A stretch of 64,000 bases of DNA from Dehalococcoidia bacterium. Its GTDB lineage: Bacteria > Chloroflexota > Dehalococcoidia > Lucifugimonadales > UBA3495. The position numbers were made by a program, and so were the translations under genes. Shown piece after piece: positions 24,438 to 32,991 of the stretch. The notes under the pieces were generated by a model. It ran no database searches, was not told the DNA's origin, and was given only the letters and a program-made list of their open reading frames with translations. Where the stretch lies: contig JAJDTP010000016.1 of NCBI GenBank assembly GCA_022827095.1, positions 62,001 to 126,000 of the forward strand. The letters run 5' to 3'. How positions within the stretch are numbered: the stretch's first letter is position 1; each line of letters opens with the position of its first letter.

Positions 24438-24998
24438 ATGCCTCGTTTCCCCATCGCGTCCCGGGATGCCGTGCCACCGGAACAAGTTGACGCTTTTGAC
24501 GCTATCGTATCCGCGCGCGGCGGAGCGGTGCCTGAGTTCGGGCCCATCGCCGTTCAGCTCCACGTGCCTGAGATCGCCCAGCGGGGCGAGGTCCTGCGGG
24601 ATTACCTCCGTGCTGGGGGTTCGACCCTGCCCGACAACGTGGCGGAGCTGGCCATGATAACCACCGCCCGGGAGTTGGACTGCCAATTCATCTGGCACGC
24701 CCACGCCGCCGCCGGACGCCGGGCGGGCCTCAGCGACGCGCTGGTGGACGCCTTGCGCGACAAACAGGAATTGCCGCCGTTGTCGTCCGCTGAATCCGCG
24801 GTCATCAACTACGGCCGGGAATTCTTCCGCACGCGGCGAGTGTCGCAGGCGACGTTCGACGCGGCGCGGGCCGAGTTCGGCGACCGGGGGCTGATCGAGC
24901 TGACCAACCTGATGGGGTACTACTCGGTGCTGGCGTTCAACATCAACGCCTTCGAGCAGTTGCCGCCGGCATCGGACGAGCCGTTTTTGCCGGTGTAG
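24438..24998 (+). CDS. Carboxymuconolactone decarboxylase-like (AhpD fold) protein
   Basis: A 186-residue all-helical CMD-family protein. The core motif ELDCQFIWHAHAAAGRRAGLS is the AhpD-type active-site helix; the usual CxxC pair is reduced to a single Cys and a His pair, so peroxidase activity is doubtful. RREFFRTRRVS and the terminal LMGYYSVLAFNINAFEQLPP are also family-like. It resembles the partial protein at 63725-64000. Starts at a well-placed ATG after AGGAG. Confidence 0.85.
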   Translation: MPRFPIASRDAVPPEQVDAFDAIVSARGGAVPEFGPIAVQLHVPEIAQRGEVLRDYLRAGGSTLPDNVAELAMITTARELDCQFIWHAHAAAGRRAGLSDALVDALRDKQELPPLSSAESAVINYGREFFRTRRVSQATFDAARAEFGDRGLIELTNLMGYYSVLAFNINAFEQLPPASDEPFLPV

Positions 24999-25009
24999 GT
25001 GCCAGAGTT

Positions 25010-26086
25010 TTGGCCGAGAAAATCTACATACGCAACGACAGCGGTGGGTTGGAACCGCTAGTCGAGGAGCGATTCGAAACGGAAGAATTGCTCCAGGAGT
25101 TGATTGGACAGCACCCCGAGCTACTGGCGGGCGAGCAGATGCGTCCGGCGGACCCGCTGCGTTGGATCCTAATCAAGCGGGAAATGCCGGTGGAAGGCTG
25201 GGCAGTTGATCACTTGCTGGTTGACCAGCACTCTCGCCCCACACTGGTCGAGGTAAAACGGGGTTCAAACCGGGAAATTCGCCGCAACGTAGTGGGGCAG
25301 ATGCTGGACTATGCGGCCACCGCGGCAAGCGTATGGTCGGAACGCGATATACGGCAGGCTTTTGAAGAGAGCTCGGACGATCCGGACGGTGAAATCGGTG
25401 CTTTGATTGGTGTCGACAACGAACCTAACGTTGACACTTTTTGGGAACAAGTGGCGACCAACCTAGACGCCAATCGGTTACGTTTGCTTTTCGTAGCGGA
25501 CGAAATACCCGCCGAGTTGGAGAGGGTGGTCAAGTTCCTGAACGAACAAACCCGGGACAACCTTGAGGTTTTGGCGGTAGAAGTTAAGCAGTACCCTGGG
25601 TCGTTCGGTCATGCACTAGTTTCACGAGTAATCGGACAGGTGGACGCGCCGAGCAGCAGTAATACCAGAAGCCCGAATTTGAGCCGCGATGAACTTCTTG
25701 ATGCATTCCGTCCGGATGTGCGTGATGCGATGCTTTCGTTACTTGATTCGGTAACGAATGCCGGTGGAGAGTTGCGCTATAGGAGAACCGCCATCACGGT
25801 CAGGGGACGCAGTTCCAGGTGGGAGCGACCCCTATATCTGGCCCGGTTTTACGTACCGGACGGGGGCCGTTTCGAGTTTACAGTCGATTACACGGACGGA
25901 CTCCCCGAAGAGTTGCGCACGTTCCAGAAAGAGTACGTAGGCCAGTTCAGCGGCGACGAGTTCATATCCGCCTTTAATCGTAACTGGGGTGAAGGGTGGG
26001 TAGTCAATTCCGACAACTTTGTTAAGCACATTGATTTGTTGATTGGCCGATTGTGCTCTGCCTTGTCCGAGTTGGCGGAGTTGTAA
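25010..26086 (+). CDS. NucS-like / DUF91 PD-(D/E)xK nuclease-domain protein
   Basis: A 358-residue protein starting at TTG 25010. The N-terminal half carries a PD-(D/E)xK-like nuclease core: AVDHLLVDQHSRPTLVEVKRG, with the Asp and the ExK pair, followed by the VGQMLDYAA helix typical of NucS/EndoMS C-terminal domains. The C-terminal half is not recognisable. GC content is lower than in the neighbours, consistent with acquisition. A related protein is at 38600-39832. Possibly a mismatch- or restriction-type nuclease. Confidence 0.75.
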   Translation: MAEKIYIRNDSGGLEPLVEERFETEELLQELIGQHPELLAGEQMRPADPLRWILIKREMPVEGWAVDHLLVDQHSRPTLVEVKRGSNREIRRNVVGQMLDYAATAASVWSERDIRQAFEESSDDPDGEIGALIGVDNEPNVDTFWEQVATNLDANRLRLLFVADEIPAELERVVKFLNEQTRDNLEVLAVEVKQYPGSFGHALVSRVIGQVDAPSSSNTRSPNLSRDELLDAFRPDVRDAMLSLLDSVTNAGGELRYRRTAITVRGRSSRWERPLYLARFYVPDGGRFEFTVDYTDGLPEELRTFQKEYVGQFSGDEFISAFNRNWGEGWVVNSDNFVKHIDLLIGRLCSALSELAEL

Positions 26087-26101
26087 ACAGGCGGTGTAAC
26101 G

Positions 26102-27559
26102 ATGGATCCCCTAATCGCAACGGCCCTTGATACCGCCCGGGCTCGTGGGGCGGAGTATGCTGACATCCGGCTGGTGTCCAACCGGGAGCAGCGGATTGTG
26201 GTGCGGAATGGGGTGGTGGAGACGATGACGGCCGATGAGTCGGTGGGGCTGGGGATACGGGCGGTGTATCAGGGGGCGTGGGGGTTCGCTTCGACGCGGG
26301 AGTTGACTGGCGAGGCGGCGGACCAGGCGGCGGCGCAGGCGGTGCAGATCGCGCGGGCGTCGGCGAGTCAGAACGGGGCGGGAATGGCGGTTGCGCAGTT
26401 GTTGGGCTCGCCCGTGTCCAGCCGGGGCAGCTACGTTACGCCGATCAGCGTCGATCCGTTCGCGGTGCCGCTGGAGGACAAGCTGGCCCTGCTGCTGGAG
26501 GCGGACCGTGAGATGGCATCGGTTCCGCAGGTCACGGCGCGGATGGCCAACGTGGTGTTCATACGGGAGGAGCGCACCTTCGCCAACACCGAGGGGGCGC
26601 TGGTGACGCAGACCATCTACGAGGCCGGTGGGGGAGTGCAGGCCACCGCAGTGGGCAACGGCGAGACCCAGCGACGCTCGTATCCGCAGTCCCACGGGCG
26701 GCAGCAGGGGTGCGCCGGGCGGGAGTACGTGGTGGCGATGGACCTGCCGGGGAACGCACGGCGCACCGCGGAAGAGGCCGCCGAGTTGCTGACCGCCGAG
26801 CCGTGTCCGTCGAACATCCACACCGACCTGATAATCGACAGCAGCCAGTTGGCGCTGCAGATCCACGAGTCCTGCGGGCATGCGGTGGAGCTGGACCGGG
26901 CGCTGGGGGACGAGGCTGCGTTCGCCGGCACGTCGTTCCTGACGCCTGACCTGCTCAACGATTTCCGGTACGGGTCGGAGCAGGTGAACATCACCGCCGA
27001 CAGCACCAGCGCCACCGGACTGGGCACCTTTGGCTGGGACGACGAGGGGTTGCCGGCGCAGGCGACGGATATCATCCGCAACGGGCAATTCGTGGGCTAT
27101 CTGATGAGCCGTGAGTCGGCGACGCTGCTGGGTAGGGATTCCAATGGGTGTATGCGTGCGTCCTCGTGGAACCGGATCCCTCTCATTCGCATGACCAATG
27201 TGAGCCTGGAGCCGGGCGAGTGGACGCTGGAGGACCTGATCGCGGACACCGACGACGGCATCTACCTGGAGACCAACCGGTCGTGGTCGATTGACGACCG
27301 GCGGTACAACTTCCAGTTCGGCACCGAGGTGGGGCGAGAGATCAAGAACGGCAAGCTGGGTCGGCTCCTGCGCAACTGTACGTACACCGGGATCACGCCG
27401 GAGTTCTGGCGGAGTTGCGATGCCGTTTGCGGGCCCGAGCTATGGCAGCTGTGGGGAACGCCCCGCTGCGGCAAGGGGCAGCCCGGCCAGATCGCGCACA
27501 CCAGCCACGGCGCCAGTCCCTCGCGGTTCCGCAACGTGCGCGTCGGCGTGATGCGCTAG
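26102..27559 (+). CDS. tldD: TldD-like metalloprotease subunit
   Basis: A 485-residue TldD-family protein. The zinc site is the HExxxH motif HESCGH in IDSSQLALQIHESCGHAVELD. The family-typical GTFGWDDEG and TDDGIYLETNRSWS blocks are present. It is followed by a TldE-type gene, as expected for the TldD/TldE complex, which in other bacteria cleaves peptides such as microcin precursors. The C-terminal Cys/His-rich stretch (residues 430-470) is more divergent. Confidence 0.9.
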   Translation: MDPLIATALDTARARGAEYADIRLVSNREQRIVVRNGVVETMTADESVGLGIRAVYQGAWGFASTRELTGEAADQAAAQAVQIARASASQNGAGMAVAQLLGSPVSSRGSYVTPISVDPFAVPLEDKLALLLEADREMASVPQVTARMANVVFIREERTFANTEGALVTQTIYEAGGGVQATAVGNGETQRRSYPQSHGRQQGCAGREYVVAMDLPGNARRTAEEAAELLTAEPCPSNIHTDLIIDSSQLALQIHESCGHAVELDRALGDEAAFAGTSFLTPDLLNDFRYGSEQVNITADSTSATGLGTFGWDDEGLPAQATDIIRNGQFVGYLMSRESATLLGRDSNGCMRASSWNRIPLIRMTNVSLEPGEWTLEDLIADTDDGIYLETNRSWSIDDRRYNFQFGTEVGREIKNGKLGRLLRNCTYTGITPEFWRSCDAVCGPELWQLWGTPRCGKGQPGQIAHTSHGASPSRFRNVRVGVMR

Positions 27560-27572
27560 CCGCCAAAACAAC

Positions 27573-27710
27573 CGTCATTCCAGCGAAAGCCGGGATCTAC
27601 AAACGGTCAGGTGTCTGATTTCTCTACCATAATTGTAGATTTCGGTACTGGATTCCCGCTTTCGCGGGAATGACGGGTTTGTAATTTCAAGTGCGTGACT
27701 CCTATGACAG
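27573..27710. repeat. Repeat family R1, copy between tldD and tldE genes
   Basis: Arms GTCATTCCAGCGAAAGCCGG and GATTCCCGCTTTCGCGGG face each other about 70 bases apart; the right end continues with GTGACTCCTATGACAG, shared with the copy at 42543-42712. Non-coding. Confidence 0.75.
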
Positions 27711-27741
27711 TGAAATGTCAACATGATCCAGGTAAAACAAA

Positions 27742-29076
27742 ATGCTCGGCCCCGACTACATCCACTCCCTCTTGCGGGAGGCGCTACGTCACTGCCCGTC
27801 GGACGGGGATGGCGACATCTACCTGACGGCCACGGAGCAGGCGCTGACGCGCTTCGCCAACAACCGCATCCACCAGAACGTGGCGCACCAGGACGCCATC
27901 GCGCACGTGCGAGTGGCGGTGGGCAAACGCCAGGGCCGGGCGGTGACCAACAACCTGTCCGGTGCCGGGCTCGCCGATGCCGTGCGGCAGGCCAGCGAGT
28001 ACGCCCGGCTGATGCCCGAGGATCCTGATTTTCCAGGATTGCCGGAACCGTCGCCGGCGCAATCGGTGGCGGCGTACGACGAGGACACGGCGGATTGCAA
28101 TGCCAACCGGCGCGCCGCTATCGCCGGGATGGTGTGTCACAAGGCAGCTGACCTTTCGCTGGACGCCGCGGGGTTCTGCCGCACCGGCGCCACCGAACTG
28201 GCGGTGGTCAGCACGCGGGGCGCGGACGCCTACCATATAGGTTCTTTCTCGGGTCTGCTCGTCACCGCGCGCAGCGACGACTCCGCCGGCTGGTCCAAGG
28301 GCGGCGGCTGGCGAATGGATGCGATTGACGGCGAGGCGCTGGCAGACGAGGCAATCGGCAAGGCGGTGTGGGGCCGCAATCCCCGGGACTTCGAGCCGGG
28401 GGAGTATCCGGTTGTGCTGGAGAACTACGCGGTGGACGACATGCTGGAGGCGCTGAGCTTCTACGGCATGGGCGCGCAGATGGTGCAGGATGGGCGCAGT
28501 TGGATGAGCGACTTGCAAGGACAACCTGCAATGAGCCCGTTGGTGTCCATCTATGATGACGGGCTGGATCCGGCCGGGTGGCCGGTTCCCTTCGATGCGG
28601 AGGGGGTGCCCAGGCAGCGGGTGGACGTTGTGACCGACGGCGTGGTGCAGGGGCCGGTGTACAACACGTACACTGCTGCCAAGGCCGGTGTGGGATCGAC
28701 GGGGCACCAGCGTGGAGCGACGGGAGGGCCGACGGCGACGAACTTGTTCATGAGGCCGGGCGACCGCACCACGGAGGAGCTGATCGCGTCGGTGGACCGG
28801 GGGCTGTACATCACGCGCTTCTATTACACGCGGCTGTCGCACAACCGGGGATGCGTGATGACCGGCATGACGCGGGACGGCACGTTCCTGATCGAAAACG
28901 GCGAGATCACCACGCCGGTGAAGAACCTGCGGTTCACTCAGAGCTACGCGGAGGCGCTGGCCGGGTGCCAGGCGCTTTCGAGTCCGGCGCACCTGAACCT
29001 GAACGAGGCGGGCGTGGCGATACACGTGCCGGCGGCGCTGCTGGGAAGTTGGCGCTTTACGGGGCAAACGGTGTAA
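27742..29076 (+). CDS. pmbA: PmbA/TldE-like protease subunit
   Basis: A 444-residue TldE/PmbA-family protein, the partner of TldD; it lacks the HExxxH site, as expected for this subunit. Typical blocks are RFANNRIHQNVAHQDA in the N-terminal third, PGEYPVVLENYAVDDMLE, and TNLFMRPGDRTTEELIASVDRGLYITRFYYTR near the C-terminus. The two genes are separated only by repeat R1, so they probably form one transcript. Confidence 0.9.
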   Translation: MLGPDYIHSLLREALRHCPSDGDGDIYLTATEQALTRFANNRIHQNVAHQDAIAHVRVAVGKRQGRAVTNNLSGAGLADAVRQASEYARLMPEDPDFPGLPEPSPAQSVAAYDEDTADCNANRRAAIAGMVCHKAADLSLDAAGFCRTGATELAVVSTRGADAYHIGSFSGLLVTARSDDSAGWSKGGGWRMDAIDGEALADEAIGKAVWGRNPRDFEPGEYPVVLENYAVDDMLEALSFYGMGAQMVQDGRSWMSDLQGQPAMSPLVSIYDDGLDPAGWPVPFDAEGVPRQRVDVVTDGVVQGPVYNTYTAAKAGVGSTGHQRGATGGPTATNLFMRPGDRTTEELIASVDRGLYITRFYYTRLSHNRGCVMTGMTRDGTFLIENGEITTPVKNLRFTQSYAEALAGCQALSSPAHLNLNEAGVAIHVPAALLGSWRFTGQTV

Positions 29077-29108
29077 CCTAATGCAAGTCAAGCATAGGGT
29101 TTGAGGTT

Positions 29109-29486
29109 ATGCAAACGACGCTGAACATCGACGAAGTCATAGTGGAACGGCTGCACGCAGAGGCGAAGCGCCGGGGCACGACCGCATCGGCGCTGGCGGA
29201 GGCCGGCATTCGCCAAATCCTCGACGAGGAGCCTACTCCGGATGAGAAGCGGCATGCATTGCCGGAGTTGCCGGAATCCTTGCATGGCCCTAGTCTTGTT
29301 GACCCATCAGGAAAAGAGGAATACCACCGTTGGTATGAGGAGTATTTCGGAGAGCCGGCCCCCCAAACGGCTGAGGAGTTGATGGAAAGGTTGCCCAAGT
29401 GGGAGGGTGGCGAGCTGCTGGTTGACATCTCCAACAAAGAGGAACTCCGACGCGTGATGGACAAGCACGATGGTTTTCGATACTAA
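29109..29486 (+). CDS. VapB-like ribbon-helix-helix antitoxin
   Basis: A 125-residue protein with an N-terminal RHH-type segment (QTTLNIDEVIVERLHAEAKRRGTTASALAEAGIRQIL) and a longer, acidic C-terminal part that would wrap the toxin. Its end overlaps the PIN toxin gene by 17 bases, the classic VapB-VapC arrangement. The C-terminal part is longer than in most VapB proteins. Likely binds its own promoter with the toxin. Confidence 0.82.
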   Translation: MQTTLNIDEVIVERLHAEAKRRGTTASALAEAGIRQILDEEPTPDEKRHALPELPESLHGPSLVDPSGKEEYHRWYEEYFGEPAPQTAEELMERLPKWEGGELLVDISNKEELRRVMDKHDGFRY

Positions 29487-29901
29487 CGTACTGGTTTATT
29501 CCGCTCGAGGCGATACGGAATTTCACGACGCGTGTCGGCAGCGCATCGCAGAGGCTGGCAACATACCTTCTTCTGGATTGCTGACGTGGAATATCTGCTA
29601 CGAGTTCTTTCGGGTGGTTACGCATCCACAGGTATCCAGCCAACCCTGGAGCCTGGACGAAGCGCGGCGCTACATTATCAGCTTGTTGGCGGGACTGGGT
29701 TTCAGCCTGTTGCTTCCCACAACCGATCATATGTCAGTGTTAGCTCAGACAGTATACGAACTGCCCGAAGTTCGCGGCAGCCGCGTTCATGATCTGCATA
29801 CCGCCGTGCTGATGCGCGAGCATGGAATCAATCAGATCTGCACCTTGGATAGCGACTTCCGACGTTTTCCCTTTGTCGAAGTCGTAGATCCGCGACAGTA
29901 G
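29470..29901 (+). CDS. vapC: VapC-like PIN-domain ribonuclease toxin
   Basis: A 143-residue PIN domain. The acidic triad fits D4 (MVFDTNVLVY), E45 (CYEFFRVV) and D108 (HDLHTAVLM), with TLDSDF (D127/D129) at the fourth position. VapC toxins cleave RNA, typically tRNA. All key residues are present, so it is probably active. The gene overlaps its antitoxin and is followed by the GatC-like gene. Confidence 0.88.
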   Translation: MVFDTNVLVYSARGDTEFHDACRQRIAEAGNIPSSGLLTWNICYEFFRVVTHPQVSSQPWSLDEARRYIISLLAGLGFSLLLPTTDHMSVLAQTVYELPEVRGSRVHDLHTAVLMREHGINQICTLDSDFRRFPFVEVVDPRQ

Positions 29902-29914
29902 CTATGGAGCAGCT

Positions 29915-30112
29915 ATGAGCGATTTGAACAACGAGGAGATCCAAGCACTGGCCAAGGCGGTGGGGCTCACGCTGAGCGAGCCGGAGTTGAGCCAGGTCAC
30001 GCATAGCCTGAACGCGATGCTGGAGGAGATGGCTGCCATCAACCCGCCCGGGTTCAACCTGGAGGAGTATGTGGCAGTTACGCATCCCGCCGACATGGAG
30101 GTGGCAGAATGA
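29915..30112 (+). CDS. GatC-like small protein
   Basis: A 65-residue helical protein resembling GatC, the small subunit that wraps the amidase GatA in the tRNA-dependent amidotransferase: LNNEEIQALAKAVGLTLSEPELSQVTHSLNAML and a Pro-rich tail. It overlaps the amidase gene by 4 bases (ATGA), so the two are coupled. In the absence of GatB it is more likely a stability factor for this amidase than part of tRNA amidation. Confidence 0.72.
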   Translation: MSDLNNEEIQALAKAVGLTLSEPELSQVTHSLNAMLEEMAAINPPGFNLEEYVAVTHPADMEVAE

Positions 30113-31542
30113 CGCCCGCTGAAATACCGTTCCTGCCCGCATCCGAGCTGGCCGCCGCGATCCGCGCCGGTGAGGTGTCGGCCGTCGAGGCGACAGACGC
30201 CTACCTGGCCCGCATCGACGCGGTGGGCGACAAGTTGAACGCCTACATCACGGTGTGCGCCGACGAGGCCCGCGCCGACGCAAAACGGCTGGATGAGGAA
30301 GCCGCTGCCGGCAACTTCCGGGGGCCGCTGCACGGCGTGCCTGTGGGAGTAAAGGACCAGATCTACGCCGCCGGTATACGCACCACCGACGCTTCCAAGA
30401 TCCGCGCCGATTTCGTTCCGGACACAGATGCCACGGTGGTGGCCAAGCTCAAGGACGCCGGCGCGGTGATCATCGGCAAAACCAACATGAGTGAGTTCGC
30501 CATGGGCGACCCGATCAGCAGTTGGTTCGGGCCGGCCCGCAATCCGTGGGATACGAACCGGAACCCGGGCACGTCTAGCACCGGCAGCGGGTCCGCAACG
30601 GCGGGGTTCCTGTGCGCCACGTCGCTGGGCGAGGACACCGGCGGCTCGATACGCGGGCCGGCGGCCAATTCGGGCCTGGTGGGCATCCGGCCCACCTGGG
30701 GGCGGGTGAGCCGCGCGGGGGTCGACGGCGCGAGCTGGTCGACGGACACCATCGGACCGATTTCGCGCACGGTAACCGACTGCGCGCTGACGCTGGGCGT
30801 CATAGCCGGCCATGATCCCAAGGACCGCTACAGCCGGACCGAACCGGTGCCCGACTACCTGGAGGGGCTGGATTCCGGCGTGCGGGGGCTGCGCATCGGC
30901 GTGGTGCAGGAGCTGATGGGCGGGCATGGTCTGTCGCTGAACGAACAGAGCCGGGAAGCCGCGGCGGCGGCCGCCGAGGTGTTCGGAGAACTGGGAGCGG
31001 AGGTGGTGCCGGTGAGCCTGCCGATGGCTCCGGTGACCGGCCCCATCGTGCGCACTATCACCAGCACGGAACGGGTGAGCCTGAACCCCGAATGGCTGCG
31101 GGAACGGTTCGAAGACTACCATCCCAACACGCGGGTGGCGTTTGCGATGGGCAACCTGATACCGGGGCAGGTGTACTACAAGGCGCTGAAGCTGCGGGCG
31201 TTGGTGCGCCGGCAGGTGATCGAGGCGTTCCGCAGCGTCGACCTGCTGATCCAGCCCACATCCAGCGGACCGGCCGGCCTGCTGGCCGACGAGCCGGCGA
31301 TGATCGACAACAAGGAGATGGCTGCCGCCGCATTGAGGGATGGCAGCTTCCGCGGGCTGTACAGCCTGAGCGGATGCCCGGCGCTGAGCATTCCGTGCGG
31401 GTTCACCAGCGACGGCGAAGGCGCGTTGCCGTTGGCGCTGCAGATCGGCGGCCCGCACCTCGGCGAGGCGAATATATTTCGGGCTGCTTACGCCTACGAG
31501 CAGGCCACTCCGTGGCACGAGAGGCGTCCGCCGGAACTATAG
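30109..31542 (+). CDS. Amidase-signature hydrolase (GatA-like)
   Basis: A 477-residue amidase-signature enzyme. The catalytic lysine is in PVGVKDQI, the cis-serine in the loop STGSGSATAG (replacing the usual GGSSGGSA) and the nucleophile in DTGGSIRGPAA, giving a Ser-Ser-Lys triad. It hydrolyses an amide or transamidates; the substrate is not evident. It is coupled to the GatC-like gene. The loop variant suggests a small-molecule amidase rather than GatA proper. Confidence 0.9.
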   Translation: MTPAEIPFLPASELAAAIRAGEVSAVEATDAYLARIDAVGDKLNAYITVCADEARADAKRLDEEAAAGNFRGPLHGVPVGVKDQIYAAGIRTTDASKIRADFVPDTDATVVAKLKDAGAVIIGKTNMSEFAMGDPISSWFGPARNPWDTNRNPGTSSTGSGSATAGFLCATSLGEDTGGSIRGPAANSGLVGIRPTWGRVSRAGVDGASWSTDTIGPISRTVTDCALTLGVIAGHDPKDRYSRTEPVPDYLEGLDSGVRGLRIGVVQELMGGHGLSLNEQSREAAAAAAEVFGELGAEVVPVSLPMAPVTGPIVRTITSTERVSLNPEWLRERFEDYHPNTRVAFAMGNLIPGQVYYKALKLRALVRRQVIEAFRSVDLLIQPTSSGPAGLLADEPAMIDNKEMAAAALRDGSFRGLYSLSGCPALSIPCGFTSDGEGALPLALQIGGPHLGEANIFRAAYAYEQATPWHERRPPEL

Positions 31543-31651
31543 AGGCGTCCGTCTACCGGCTTCCGGTATTTCCAGGAATGCCGGAGCAGAGGTTCCGGGC
31601 ATCCGGCGGATGCGGTGGTGTATGCTCTGCCGAGCAAACACTGTATTCGGT

Positions 31652-32917
31652 ATGAGCAAACATCAGATGGGATCTAAATCTCTGGTCGCGGCGCTCGCCA
31701 TCGTCGCGGCACTGGCAGCCCTGCTTGCAAGCGCCGCCTGCGCCGGGTCGACGGGGCCGGCATCAGAAGCCGACGGAACCGGCGGATCAGCGCCGAGTGC
31801 GGCGGAGTCAGCGGATCAGATGGACCAGGGCGTGTTTGACGACCGTGTCCTTTTCGGGCAGTCCGCCGCCTTCAGCGGACCGGCCCAGGACTTGGGCAAC
31901 GAAATGCGCCTTGGGATACAGGCTGCATTCCACGAAGCGAACGAGGCCGGAGTCGTGCACGGCCGCCGCCTGGAGCTGGAGTCCCTGGATGACGGGTACG
32001 AATCGGACGCCGCGTTCTCCAACACGCAGCAACTGCTGTACGAGAGGAAGGTGTTCGCGCTGATCGGGGCGGTGGGCACGCCAACTTCGCGGTCTGCTTT
32101 CCTGTCAGCCAACTCCGCCGGCGCTCCCTTCCTGGCTCCTTTCACCGGCGCGGAATTCCTGCGCGACCCGGAATTGGACAACATCCTGAACCTGCGGGCG
32201 TCCTACTACCAGGAAACCGAGGAGATGGTGGAGCGTCTTACCGAGGATCTGGGGTTCACGCGGATTGCGGTGTTCTACCAGAACGACTCGTTCGGACAGG
32301 CCGGGCTTGCGGGCACCATCCAGGCTCTGCAGCGCAGAGGCCTCGAGCCGGTCGGGTCAGGATACTACGAACGCAATACCGGGGCGACGACCGCCGCGGT
32401 GTTCCACATCGTTGAAGCGGATCCGGAGGCGGTGATCATGGTCGGCGCCTACGCGCCGGTGGCGAAAACGATCCAGGCCGTCCGCGAACAAATCGATCCG
32501 GTGTTCATGGCGATCTCGTTCGTGGGCAGCAAGGCGCTGGCGGAGGAATTGGGACCCGACGGCGCCGGCATCTACGTGACGCAGGTGGTCCCTTCCCCGG
32601 ATGATGCCAGCATCGCCGTGGCTGCCAGATACCAGGCGGCCCTGGCGGCCTACGACCCGGAGGCGACGCCGAGCTTCGTGTCGCTGGAGGGTTACCTGGC
32701 CGGGCGGCTGGCGATTGCGGGAGTGGACGGGTGTGGACCAGACCTCACGCGGGATTGCTTTCTCAACGCCATCCGGAACAAGCAGAGCGTCGGTATCGAC
32801 GGATTTCAGCTCGTGTACGGGCCAGGTGATAACCAGGGATCAGACGCGGTATTCATCACCGTATTGGGAAATGACGGCCAGTACCGCCAGGTGGACAGGC
32901 TCGCGGGCGGGCGCTGA
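31652..32917 (+). CDS. Branched-chain amino-acid-type substrate-binding lipoprotein 1
   Basis: A 421-residue periplasmic-type binding protein (Peripla_BP_6 / LivJ fold). The N-terminal leader ends in the lipobox SAAC-AGS. The mature domain begins near VLFGQSAAFSGPAQDLG. The motifs FALIGAVGTPTSRSA, PFTGAEFLRDPELDN and FYQNDSFGQAG are typical of the family. It is closely similar to the next gene. No permease or ATPase is nearby, so it may serve a sensor or a transporter encoded elsewhere. Ligand unknown. Confidence 0.9.
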   Translation: MSKHQMGSKSLVAALAIVAALAALLASAACAGSTGPASEADGTGGSAPSAAESADQMDQGVFDDRVLFGQSAAFSGPAQDLGNEMRLGIQAAFHEANEAGVVHGRRLELESLDDGYESDAAFSNTQQLLYERKVFALIGAVGTPTSRSAFLSANSAGAPFLAPFTGAEFLRDPELDNILNLRASYYQETEEMVERLTEDLGFTRIAVFYQNDSFGQAGLAGTIQALQRRGLEPVGSGYYERNTGATTAAVFHIVEADPEAVIMVGAYAPVAKTIQAVREQIDPVFMAISFVGSKALAEELGPDGAGIYVTQVVPSPDDASIAVAARYQAALAAYDPEATPSFVSLEGYLAGRLAIAGVDGCGPDLTRDCFLNAIRNKQSVGIDGFQLVYGPGDNQGSDAVFITVLGNDGQYRQVDRLAGGR

Positions 32918-32991
32918 ACCGGCGTCGTGGACAGGCATCGAGCGCATCATCGCCCGATCCGGGGCCGGGCAAATTTTCATGTGTAAACGAG

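Noticed and set aside
30109-31542. GatA of the tRNA amidotransferase
   Set aside because: The loop around the cis-serine differs from GatA and no gatB is adjacent, so a general amidase is more likely.
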